From: Bacteroidota bacterium
Lineage (GTDB): Bacteria > Bacteroidota > Bacteroidia > Chitinophagales > Chitinophagaceae
Assembly: GCA_023391895.1 (NCBI GenBank)
Contig: JAEWAC010000102.1
Coordinates: 1-13,404, forward strand
Direction of reading: 5' to 3'
Length of the DNA: 13,404 nt
Position 1 is the stretch's first letter. Every line of letters starts with the position of its first letter. The notes beneath the pieces were generated by a model that saw nothing but the letters and a program-made list of their open reading frames with translations, was not told the DNA's origin and searched no databases. Below are positions 7,113 to 12,500 of this stretch, one piece after another. The translations under genes were made by a program, and so were the position numbers.

Positions 7113-7508
7113 ATGCGATTTATAGAAACGAAGGTGCATGGGTATTTGGATTACATTATGGGGATACTGCTGATAGCAGCTCCCTGGCTTTTTGACTTTG
7201 CCGCAGGGGGTGCCGAAACCTGGGTACCGGTAATATTGGGTGCGGGCATGATTGTGTACAGTCTGCTGACGGATTATGAACTGGGCGCTTCGCACCAGAT
7301 CAGCATGCGGACACACCTGATGCTGGACCTGATAGGTGGTGCCTTGCTGGCAGTTTCGCCCTGGTTGTTTGGCTTTGCGGATCACGTATGGGGGCCGCAC
7401 TTAATTATTGGTTTACTTGAAATAGGTGCCGCGTTGATGACAAAACGGGTACCCGGTACCGAAAGAGCCGGCCATCATCACCGCCACACAACCGTAACCG
7501 GTCATTAA
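7113..7508 (+). CDS. SPW-repeat small integral membrane protein
   Basis: A 131-residue protein with about four hydrophobic segments, arranged as two copies of one unit. The first is at residues 9-30 (HGYLDYIMG then APWLFDFA), the second at 68-89 (HLMLDLIGG then SPWLFGFAD). Each has a transmembrane helix ending in the (S/A)PW motif that names the SPW family, followed by another hydrophobic stretch. The function of this family is not known. The C-terminus is unusually rich in histidine (GHHHRHTTVTGH) and would face one side of the inner membrane; metal binding is a guess. ATG 7113 starts the repeat immediately. Direct repeats lie upstream and a terminator follows at 7537-7566, so it is probably transcribed alone. 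Confidence 0.85.
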   Translation: MRFIETKVHGYLDYIMGILLIAAPWLFDFAAGGAETWVPVILGAGMIVYSLLTDYELGASHQISMRTHLMLDLIGGALLAVSPWLFGFADHVWGPHLIIGLLEIGAALMTKRVPGTERAGHHHRHTTVTGH

Positions 7509-7536
7509 AGATTTTACATTGTGGATTTCAAAACTA

Positions 7537-7566
7537 GCAATAGCCTGGCCTCCTGCCGGGCTATGC
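7537..7566 (+). terminator. Terminator of the SPW gene
   Basis: TAGCCTGGC (7541-7549) pairs with GCCGGGCTA (7555-7563) through one G-U, with a 5-base loop. GCA/TGC at the base extends the stem past one bulged A. TTATTTTA follows. Confidence 0.7.
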
Positions 7567-7573
7567 TTATTTT

Positions 7574-7592
7574 ACCCATATGGGATTTTGAA
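7574..7592 (-). repeat. Dispersed intergenic repeat copy, reverse orientation
   Basis: The minus strand reads TTCAAAATCCCATATGGGT, close to the family consensus. It directly follows the SPW terminator. Confidence 0.5.
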
Positions 7593-7908
7593 GAACTTTA
7601 GTACCGACAACCGCCTCGACTAGTTTTACCTGATTGTAGAATTATTGTCATTTTTACATTTATACACCGGATGTTGCCATTGCCAGTAAAAGCACCAAAG
7701 CATCTGACCTCTCCGCTATTCAGAAAAACAGACAAGGCATCCGCCTCATTATTTTATAAGTGAATACACTTAATATACACTCCAATTGGGTTTAAAATCG
7801 CTTTAGTAAATTCCTGGCGCTATCCAGGCAGCCTCATCATTAGGGAAAAAGGAAAAAAATTTTTCACACTCATGACTCCGGTAAACTAACGGCAGCACAT
7901 TATCTTGC

Positions 7909-7928
7909 ATGTTTTTTGTAAAAAACAT
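7909..7928. promoter_or_regulatory. Palindrome just upstream of the desaturase start
   Basis: ATGTTTTTT and AAAAAACAT flank a central GT, a 9-bp inverted repeat ending 22 bases before the GTG start. It could be a repressor site or a small leader hairpin that affects translation. Confidence 0.3.
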
Positions 7929-7950
7929 TCTCATTTAATTGTAGTTCACT

Positions 7951-8691
7951 GTGGTTGCTATTCTGATTTTCTTTGTGGCACATTGGTATTTGTCACTTTT
8001 TTCGCAAACATTTTTTCTGCACCGCTATGCGGCGCACAGAGCTTTTACCATGAGCCCCTTTTGGGAGCGGTTCTTTTTTGTATTTACCTACGTTACACAA
8101 GGGTCTTCTTATTTAAGTCCCCGAGCTTACGGTATTATGCACCGCATACACCATGCGTATACCGACACGGAGCAGGACCCGCACTCACCGGCTTATGACA
8201 AAAACCTCCTGGTCATGATGTGGCGCACCAAAGAAGTGTATTCCGGTATTTTTGGAAAGTCCGTACCCGTAGAAGAGCGCTTTTGCAAAAACATTCCCGA
8301 ATGGAAGTGGTTTGACTGGTGGGGCAATTCCTGGATGTCGCGGGTACTGTGGGTTGGCGTATACGTATGGTTTTATGTCACCTTTGCCCCTTCGCCCTGG
8401 TGGTATCTGCTCATTCCGATACACGCCATCATGGGGCCGCTGCATGGTGTGATCATTAACTGGTACGCTCACAAGTACGGCGAGGTGAATTTTGAAACCG
8501 ACAATACCTCCAAAAACCTGTTCAAGGTAGACCTGCTGATGTTTGGCGAAGGGTATCACAACAATCACCACAAGTTTCCGTCGCGCAGCAACTTTGCCGC
8601 AAAAAAAGGCGAGTTTGACCTGTGCTATCCCATCATTCTCTTGCTAAGCAAACTGAAGGTGATAAAAGTAACCGGCGCACAACAGCATTAA
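7951..8691 (+). CDS. Membrane acyl-lipid/acyl-CoA fatty acid desaturase
   Basis: A 246-residue integral membrane di-iron desaturase that would introduce a double bond, probably at delta-9, into a fatty acyl chain. The three histidine boxes are HRYAAH (24-29), HRIHH (64-68) and HNNHH (203-207, in EGYHNNHH). His165 and His174 (HGVIINWYAH) are further candidate ligands. Hydrophobic segments lie at 1-22, 36-52 and 130-170. The start is most likely GTG 7951: a TAG stop lies three codons upstream, and the next ATG (8050) falls after the first histidine box and would destroy it. A terminator follows directly, so the gene is probably monocistronic. Acyl-CoA, acyl-ACP or phospholipid substrates cannot be told apart here. 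Confidence 0.9.
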   Translation: MVAILIFFVAHWYLSLFSQTFFLHRYAAHRAFTMSPFWERFFFVFTYVTQGSSYLSPRAYGIMHRIHHAYTDTEQDPHSPAYDKNLLVMMWRTKEVYSGIFGKSVPVEERFCKNIPEWKWFDWWGNSWMSRVLWVGVYVWFYVTFAPSPWWYLLIPIHAIMGPLHGVIINWYAHKYGEVNFETDNTSKNLFKVDLLMFGEGYHNNHHKFPSRSNFAAKKGEFDLCYPIILLLSKLKVIKVTGAQQH

Positions 8692-8710
8692 CACCTGTTT
8701 ATTTTATCTG

Positions 8711-8767
8711 AAAGCGTATGCCCGTTGCCACAGGTTTTCTTGTAGCAACGGGCATACGCTTTTTTAC
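8711..8767 (+). terminator. Strong rho-independent terminator of the desaturase gene
   Basis: A perfect 18-bp stem (8711-8728 with 8745-8762, core GCGTATGCCCGTTGC) has a 16-base loop. It is followed by a T-tract running through 8765. It starts 19 bases after the desaturase stop. Confidence 0.9.
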
Positions 8768-8870
8768 CATACGTGATTAATACGCCTGGCGCATGGGCAA
8801 TGGCAGGAACCGGTGTTGAATAGAAAGCCTGCTGCCACCTTTATTTAAAAACACCATACAGGGCTGCTCA

Positions 8871-9005
8871 TTAACACCAGTTTTTATCCGGCTTTATGTT
8901 CTGTTGTTTGGCCGCTTCCATTACCTTCTGCCGTTCAACAGGATCACTAAATGGCTCCTCATCCAGCCCGGTAACCGGATCGTCCGGAAACAAAAAAAGC
9001 TCCAT
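8871..9005 (-). CDS. Small hypothetical protein, 44 residues, downstream of the first RRM gene
   Basis: An open frame from ATG (9005-9003) to TAA (8873-8871). The predicted peptide is acidic and polar. It starts MELFLFPDDPVTG, has a central DEEPFSDPVERQKVMEAA part likely to be helical, and ends IKPDKNWC. It has no signal peptide or membrane segment. It looks like a real soluble protein by composition, and the same frame is closed by a TAA upstream, so ATG 9005 is the only start. It begins 33 bases after the RRM stop on the same strand and could share its transcript. The ATG is inside a perfect hairpin (8995-9018), which is either a terminator that would abolish expression or a translation control. 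The function is unknown. Confidence 0.45.
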   Translation of the reverse strand: MELFLFPDDPVTGLDEEPFSDPVERQKVMEAAKQQNIKPDKNWC

Positions 9006-9018
9006 GGCTGGAGCTTTT
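8995..9018 (-). terminator. Hairpin with T-tract after the first RRM gene, overlapping a small ORF start
   Basis: On the minus strand AAAAGCTCCA (9018-9009) pairs perfectly with TGGAGCTTTT (9004-8995) around a 4-base loop, and the T-run continues to 8992. It lies 20 bases after the RRM stop, the form of a classic intrinsic terminator. It also encloses the ATG of the 44-residue frame. Confidence 0.65.
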
Positions 9019-9037
9019 GCTTCAAAATACGTTTATG

Positions 9038-9337
9038 CTAAAACCCGCTATACCCGCCACGGTTGTTATTGTAGTTGCTGCGCGTAGAACGCTCCTCTTT
9101 AGGCCGGGCTTCCATTACATGAATGCTGCGGTTGTCTACCGTGGCATTGTCCAGTTCCGCGATGGCTTTCCGGGCCTCATCTTTGTTGGCCATTTCCACA
9201 AATCCAAATCCGCGGGATTTGTTGGTTGCCTTATCCAAAATGATCTTGCTGGAAACTACTTCCCCATAAGCTGTAAATAATTCTTTCAAATCTTCATCCC
9301 GCAGGTTGAAGCTTAAGTTTGAAACATAGATGTTCAT
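9038..9337 (-). CDS. RNA-binding protein with one RRM domain (paralogue 1, canonical)
   Basis: A 99-residue protein that should bind single-stranded RNA in the cytoplasm. A complete RRM spans about 1-80. RNP2 is IYVSNL at 3-8. RNP1 is RGFGFVEM at 42-49, with the RNA-stacking aromatics Tyr4, Phe44 and Phe46 all present. The tail (81-99) is rich in Arg, Asn and Gly (SNYNNNRGGYSGF), as in bacterial cold-inducible or glycine-rich RRM proteins. The start ATG 9337 gives the standard MNIYVSNL opening. It is divergent from a second RRM gene 358 bases away and is followed by a terminator-like hairpin and a 44-residue ORF. Such small RRM proteins are common in Bacteroidota, but the RNA targets are not predictable from sequence. 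Confidence 0.93.
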   Translation of the reverse strand: MNIYVSNLSFNLRDEDLKELFTAYGEVVSSKIILDKATNKSRGFGFVEMANKDEARKAIAELDNATVDNRSIHVMEARPKEERSTRSNYNNNRGGYSGF

Positions 9338-9695
9338 ACTTGTTGATTTAAAAAATGAAGTGGTTGAGAGGCAAAAAAGTAAAGTGAATAACTAAAAAGC
9401 AGGATACGAGGCAGAATAATTGTTCGATTACTCAATGCGAGTGCTCAAATTAACCTGATGAAGGTAATATTTTAAACTGGAGAAAAGCGCGGGCACCCCA
9501 TTATTCTTTTGTTAACGCACCACGGCTGCCAGCGGGTAAAAAAACAGGTTGCTTTCCATCAAATAGTGTAGCTTTATAGTCACCTCACGAGTTCTAGCAC
9601 CCGGTATCCAAACTAATACTGTTTTTCATTCTTTTCCTTTTAGTTTTCTTACGCTGCTTCTACTTTGGGTATACTTTCCATTAAATGACAAGCAT
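9338..9695. other. Shared upstream region of two divergent RRM genes
   Basis: 358 bases with no credible gene. It must carry both promoters. Weak -7-like matches occur on the minus strand (near 9374-9383, TACTTTTTTG) and the plus strand (near 9660-9668, TACTTTGG), neither exact. Both genes may have long leaders. I see no strong hairpin here. Confidence 0.4.
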
Positions 9696-9956
9696 ATGAC
9701 CATTTACGTATCTAACCTGGATCCTAACGTGATCGACTCGGACCTGCGGAAATTGTTTGCTCCGTTTGGAGAAGTGCTGTCGGCAGAAGTAAAAAGGGAT
9801 AAATACAACGGCCGGTCCCGGTGCGCCGCCCTGGTGGAAATGCCGGTTGCTAAAAATGGCCGGCAGGCCATTTGTTGCCTGGACAACATTACGCTGCTGG
9901 GAAAGAAAATTCAGGTAACGGAATTGCACGACCACCTGAAGCTGATGAACTTTTAA
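9696..9956 (+). CDS. RRM-domain protein with degenerate RNP1 (paralogue 2)
   Basis: An 86-residue protein made only of an RRM fold, lacking the Arg/Gly-rich tail of the neighbouring paralogue. It aligns without gaps to paralogue 1 over the first 49 residues: IYVSNL at 3-8, DLRKLF at 16-21, GEVLS at 25-29, VEM at 47-49. The RNP1 core is RCAALVEM at 42-49, so the two stacking aromatics are Ala44 and Leu46; only Tyr4 in RNP2 remains. Canonical RNA binding is therefore probably weakened or changed. ATG 9696 gives the family opening MTIYVSNL. The gene is divergent from paralogue 1 and is followed by a repeat copy and a small hairpin. The domain call is secure; the function is open. Confidence 0.88.
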   Translation: MTIYVSNLDPNVIDSDLRKLFAPFGEVLSAEVKRDKYNGRSRCAALVEMPVAKNGRQAICCLDNITLLGKKIQVTELHDHLKLMNF

Positions 9957-9978
9957 AACCGCTAGGACGCACCACCTG

Positions 9979-10003
9979 TTTCAAAAGCTTCAAAAGTCCA
10001 TAT
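9979..10003 (+). repeat. Dispersed intergenic repeat copy with partial tandem duplication
   Basis: TTTCAAAAGC (9979-9988) is followed immediately by a full unit, CTTCAAAAGTCCATAT (9988-10003). It contains the exact 15-mer shared with 1095-1109 and 4401-4415. It starts 22 bases after the RRM stop. Confidence 0.6.
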
Positions 10004-10014
10004 CCGGCTAAAAC

Positions 10015-10032
10015 AACCCTGAAGGAAGGGTT
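10015..10032 (+). terminator. Weak hairpin after RRM paralogue 2
   Basis: AACCCT (10015-10020) pairs with AGGGTT (10027-10032) around a 6-base loop. The T-tract is only three bases, so it is a weak terminator candidate. Confidence 0.35.
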
Positions 10033-10211
10033 TGCTAAAACACGTTAATGACAATTACCCCTACCACCCTCCGCTTACCATCCGAGATATTTTTTAAACC
10101 AGTCCTATCACATAAAGTTGGCATTAATATGAAACCTTTTGATTGTGCAGGCATACGAGGTCCACTACACCCAACCTGTCAAATATCATATAGTTTATTT
10201 TCAAATGCCTT

Positions 10212-10219
10212 TATTTTTG
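10212..10219 (+). promoter_or_regulatory. Candidate -7 box of the ketoacyl synthase gene
   Basis: TATTTTTG matches the Bacteroidota -7 consensus TAnnTTTG exactly, 63 bases before the ATG. A matching -33 TTG is not evident, so the call is tentative. Confidence 0.35.
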
Positions 10220-10282
10220 ATACTAGCATTTCTTTTTTATCATTTTAAAAACGCAAAGTAAAACAGGCAAGTTTTTAAGCAT

Positions 10283-11350
10283 ATGCAACGTACAGTAATA
10301 ACCGGTACCGGGTGCTATATACCGACCCATGTAAAAACCAATACAGATTTTACCCAACAGGACTTTTATACAGAAGACAGGAACCGCATAGAAACGGAGC
10401 GGCAGATCATAGTAGAGAAGTTCCAGAAAATCACGGGTATTGCCGAAAGGCGCTATGTAACCGACGACCTGAACACATCGGACATTGCCGGCTTTGCAGC
10501 AGCAAAGGCGATCATAGACAGTGGTATTGACCCCGAAACACTGGACATGATCATTGTGGCGCAGAACTTTGGCAATGTGCTTAAAAACACCATACAAACC
10601 GATGCCGTACCGGCTATTGCCAGCCGGGTAAAGCACAACCTGAATATAAAAAACCCCGCCTGTGTTGCGTACGACATATTATTTGGCTGCCCGGGCTGGG
10701 TACAGGGCGTGATCCAGGCCGAAGCGTATTTTAAAGCCGGCATGGCCAAAAAAGCGCTGGTCATTGGTGCCGAAACCTTGTCCCGCGTGATTGATCCCCA
10801 CGACAGGGACAGCATGATCTTCAGCGATGGCGCCGGTGCCGCCGTACTGGAGTACAGGGAGGCGGAAGCCAGCGGCATTCTTTCCAGCAGCGCTCTTAGC
10901 CACTGCGTAGACGAAGCTTATTACATCAACATGGGGTCCTCCTACTTTCCCGGCAGCTGCCCCGCCACCCGGTATATAAAAATGAAAGGCAGGAAGGTGT
11001 ACGAGTACGCCCTCAAATATGTTCCGGAAGCCATGAAGGATTGCCTGGATAAAAGCGGTTTCGGCATTGGGGAGCTGAAGAAGGTTTTTATTCACCAGGC
11101 CAACGAAAAAATGGACGAGGCTATTATCCAGGCCCTGTACAAGCTGTATGGCAGGGACGAAGCCCCTCAAAACATTATGCCTATGAGCATCCATTATTTG
11201 GGCAACAGTTCGGTTGCTACCGTACCCACGCTGTACGACCTGGTGCTGAAAGGCCAGGCCGAAGGCCATGAGGTGCATCGGGGCGACCTGGTGCTTTTTG
11301 CCTCGGTAGGCGCCGGCATGAACATCAATGCGGTTTGTTACCGGGTATAA
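10283..11350 (+). CDS. Beta-ketoacyl-ACP synthase III-like protein (FabH family)
   Basis: A 355-residue thiolase-fold condensing enzyme. KAS III enzymes join an acyl-CoA primer to malonyl-ACP to start fatty acid chains. The Cys-His-Asn triad is complete: Cys136 in YDILFGCPGW, His271 in FIHQAN and Asn308 in YLGNSSVATVP. The glycine-rich FASVGAGMNINA near the C-terminus is typical. The nucleophile context, GCPGW rather than the usual ACSGF, marks a divergent subgroup, so a secondary-metabolite or specialised acyl primer is possible. The segment at 20-45 is longer and more charged than in E. coli FabH. ATG 10283 gives a normal RTVITGTGCYIP opening. The gene stands alone between hairpins, away from any acyl carrier protein gene in this window. 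The fold call is strong and the pathway uncertain. Confidence 0.88.
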   Translation: MQRTVITGTGCYIPTHVKTNTDFTQQDFYTEDRNRIETERQIIVEKFQKITGIAERRYVTDDLNTSDIAGFAAAKAIIDSGIDPETLDMIIVAQNFGNVLKNTIQTDAVPAIASRVKHNLNIKNPACVAYDILFGCPGWVQGVIQAEAYFKAGMAKKALVIGAETLSRVIDPHDRDSMIFSDGAGAAVLEYREAEASGILSSSALSHCVDEAYYINMGSSYFPGSCPATRYIKMKGRKVYEYALKYVPEAMKDCLDKSGFGIGELKKVFIHQANEKMDEAIIQALYKLYGRDEAPQNIMPMSIHYLGNSSVATVPTLYDLVLKGQAEGHEVHRGDLVLFASVGAGMNINAVCYRV

Positions 11351-11380
11351 AACGCACGAACCGACATAGTTCTGTATTGC

Positions 11381-11428
11381 AAATGCCGTATGGGTTTTTA
11401 AAGATCTTTAAAAACCCATACGGCATTT
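11381..11428 (+). terminator. Perfect 48-base palindrome, terminator of the ketoacyl synthase gene
   Basis: Two 24-base arms, 11381-11404 and 11405-11428, are exact reverse complements meeting at AGATCT with no spacer. TTTTATTG follows. Each arm contains TTTAAAAACCCATACGG, related to the dispersed repeat. It starts 30 bases after the stop codon, fitting an intrinsic terminator. The perfect symmetry also allows a DNA cruciform. Confidence 0.75.
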
Positions 11429-11596
11429 TTTATTGACCGAAACCCTACTTTCACTAGCATTTTGACCATGCTCCATCCATAACATTTCAACCTTTTCAAA
11501 GAAGCCAAATTCTTTATTGATTTCCAATGCACGACATAGGAAATGCGGAAAAGGTAGCACCATTTTTGCGCCCAAATTGGTATAAAAACCTGACAT

Positions 11597-11869
11597 ATGG
11601 AACGGACCATTAAATTATTACACGAGGGTTGCGTGGCCTATTACAATATAGAACAGGATGAAAATGGTGATATTACTGCCCAATTGCTCCAATACAATGG
11701 CAAGGAGGAAACGGCACCGCCGCAGGAGCTGCTGATTTGCAAAGACGGCCGGTTGCGGCGGGAGAGCGGCACCCACCAGGAGCTGCTGGATGACGTTGTT
11801 CAAGCCATTGAACTTTCGCAATTGAACAACGACCTGCTTTTCAGCCCGCGCAAGAAGTATTACGAATAA
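11597..11869 (+). CDS. Hypothetical protein, 90 residues
   Basis: I do not recognise the family. The protein is soluble and acidic overall, with no signal peptide or membrane segment. The first half looks like beta strands (TIKLLHEGCVAYYNIEQDENGD, then AQLLQYNG). A charged PPQELLICKDGRLRRE link follows, then a likely helix at about 58-78 (THQELLDDVVQAIELSQLNN). The tail is basic, ending SPRKKYYE. The start ATG 11597 sits in an A-rich context. Protein-like composition, a terminator at 11905-11926 and clean flanks support it as a real gene. It stands between a ketoacyl synthase and the third RRM gene without overlap, so context gives no function. A single cysteine (Cys12) and no catalytic motif were seen. 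Confidence 0.7.
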   Translation: MERTIKLLHEGCVAYYNIEQDENGDITAQLLQYNGKEETAPPQELLICKDGRLRRESGTHQELLDDVVQAIELSQLNNDLLFSPRKKYYE

Positions 11870-11904
11870 AATACGCCTCTTTCAATTAAGCAAAGCCTTG
11901 CTGC

Positions 11905-11935
11905 CTGCACCTGCACCCAGGTGCAGATTTTTTTA
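11905..11935 (+). terminator. Rho-independent terminator after the 90-residue gene
   Basis: CTGCACCTG (11905-11913) pairs with CAGGTGCAG (11918-11926) around a 4-base loop, followed by ATTTTTTTA. It lies 36 bases after the stop. Confidence 0.88.
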
Positions 11936-12054
11936 CCGGAAACGGTTGGTTGATATGGTTTTTTGAACTTAGCATGCTTTTTATGGTTATCTGTTGTCGC
12001 CGCTTTTACCACGGCAGGCAATCTATTTAACTCATTTTAAATTCATGCCCTATT

Positions 12055-12312
12055 ATGATGATCCATGTTTCCAACCTTACCTACAACATCACCACAGACT
12101 CGTTAAGTGCCGCCTTTGCCGCCTACGGAAAAGTAACAGCCACTACCATTTTAAAAGACCCTTCCGCTGTGCCCACCATCTATTATGCACGGGTTGAAAT
12201 GCCTAACCCGGCCGAGGCTAAACAGGCGATTGACCGGCTTAACGGGGCGATACTGGATGGCCGCTTTATTGCTGTTCAACCCTACCGGGCCATCCAAAAA
12301 GCAACACTTTAA
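12055..12312 (+). CDS. RRM-domain protein with altered RNP motifs (paralogue 3)
   Basis: An 85-residue single-RRM protein without a tail. It aligns in register with the other two RRM proteins of the window: IHVSNL at 3-8, AFAAYGKV at 20-27, VEMPNPAEAKQAIDRLNG at about 47-64. RNP2 has His4 where the others have Tyr. RNP1 reads IYYARVEM at 42-49, giving Tyr44 but Arg46 in place of the second aromatic. The surface may still bind nucleic acid but not with the canonical set of aromatics. ATG 12055 matches the length of the paralogues' N-termini; the adjacent ATG 12058 is possible. The gene is convergent with the SRPBCC gene, separated by a hairpin. The fold call is firm and the function unknown. 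Confidence 0.85.
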   Translation: MMIHVSNLTYNITTDSLSAAFAAYGKVTATTILKDPSAVPTIYYARVEMPNPAEAKQAIDRLNGAILDGRFIAVQPYRAIQKATL

Positions 12313-12430
12313 AAAAGCCATGCCTGAATGCGCAGCCTGTAAGCAACCGAAGGGAAACAAAACATAGCCTATGGAAAAGGTGGATATGCCGCTGAGTGAC
12401 AACTGGACAAGTAACGCATGTTGAGAAACA

Positions 12431-12474
12431 ATGGTTTTTGAAAGTTTTTGAATGCAACGCTTTCAAAAACCCAT
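12431..12474. terminator. Hairpin between convergent genes, built from repeat-like arms
   Basis: ATGGTTTTTGAAAG (12431-12444) pairs with CTTTCAAAAACCCAT (12460-12474) with one bulged base and a 15-base loop. The right arm matches the repeat consensus CTTTCAAAANCCCAT. It lies between RRM paralogue 3 and the SRPBCC gene and may serve both. Confidence 0.5.
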
Positions 12475-12483
12475 GTCAGCGTG

Positions 12484-12500
12484 GATTGGCAAAGCCAATC
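12484..12500 (-). other. Short perfect hairpin at the SRPBCC stop codon
   Basis: GATTGGC and GCCAATC flank AAA, a 7-bp stem that overlaps the TGA stop of the minus-strand gene. No T-tract follows, so it may only protect the 3' end or add to the nearby hairpin. Confidence 0.35.

Larger units (their letters stand above)
7509..7950. other. Gene-free stretch before the desaturase
   Basis: It holds a terminator (7537-7566), a minus-oriented dispersed-repeat copy (7574-7592), a TAAGTG-AATA-CACTTA palindrome (7757-7772) and an ATGTTTTTT/AAAAAACAT palindrome (7909-7928). No convincing gene was found. A 30-codon frame from 7671 has no supporting signal. Confidence 0.5.
9957..10282. other. Region between RRM paralogue 2 and the ketoacyl synthase
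   Basis: It holds a double repeat copy (9979-10003), a small hairpin (10015-10032) and a -7-like box (10212-10219). A 66-codon frame at 10048-10248 has low-complexity, non-protein-like composition and is not called. Confidence 0.5.

Noticed and set aside
7671..7763. 30-codon frame, MLPLPVKAPKHL onwards, upstream of the desaturase
   Set aside because: It is short, with no start-site signal and no conserved motif. Chance is the simplest explanation without comparative data.
7905..8198. Alternative plus-strand frame starting with ATG over the desaturase 5' end
   Set aside because: It is shifted relative to the histidine-box frame and loses all desaturase motifs. Joining the two would need a frameshift that nothing supports.
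10048..10248. 66-codon frame in the region before the ketoacyl synthase
   Set aside because: Composition is atypical, it overlaps the candidate promoter of the next gene, and it shows no domain or start signal.
12321..12423. Two tiny in-frame ORFs (15 and 17 codons) split by one TAG, the first with a CxxC, after RRM paralogue 3
   Set aside because: They are too short to support. A read-through or decayed small gene is possible, but nothing in the sequence favours it.
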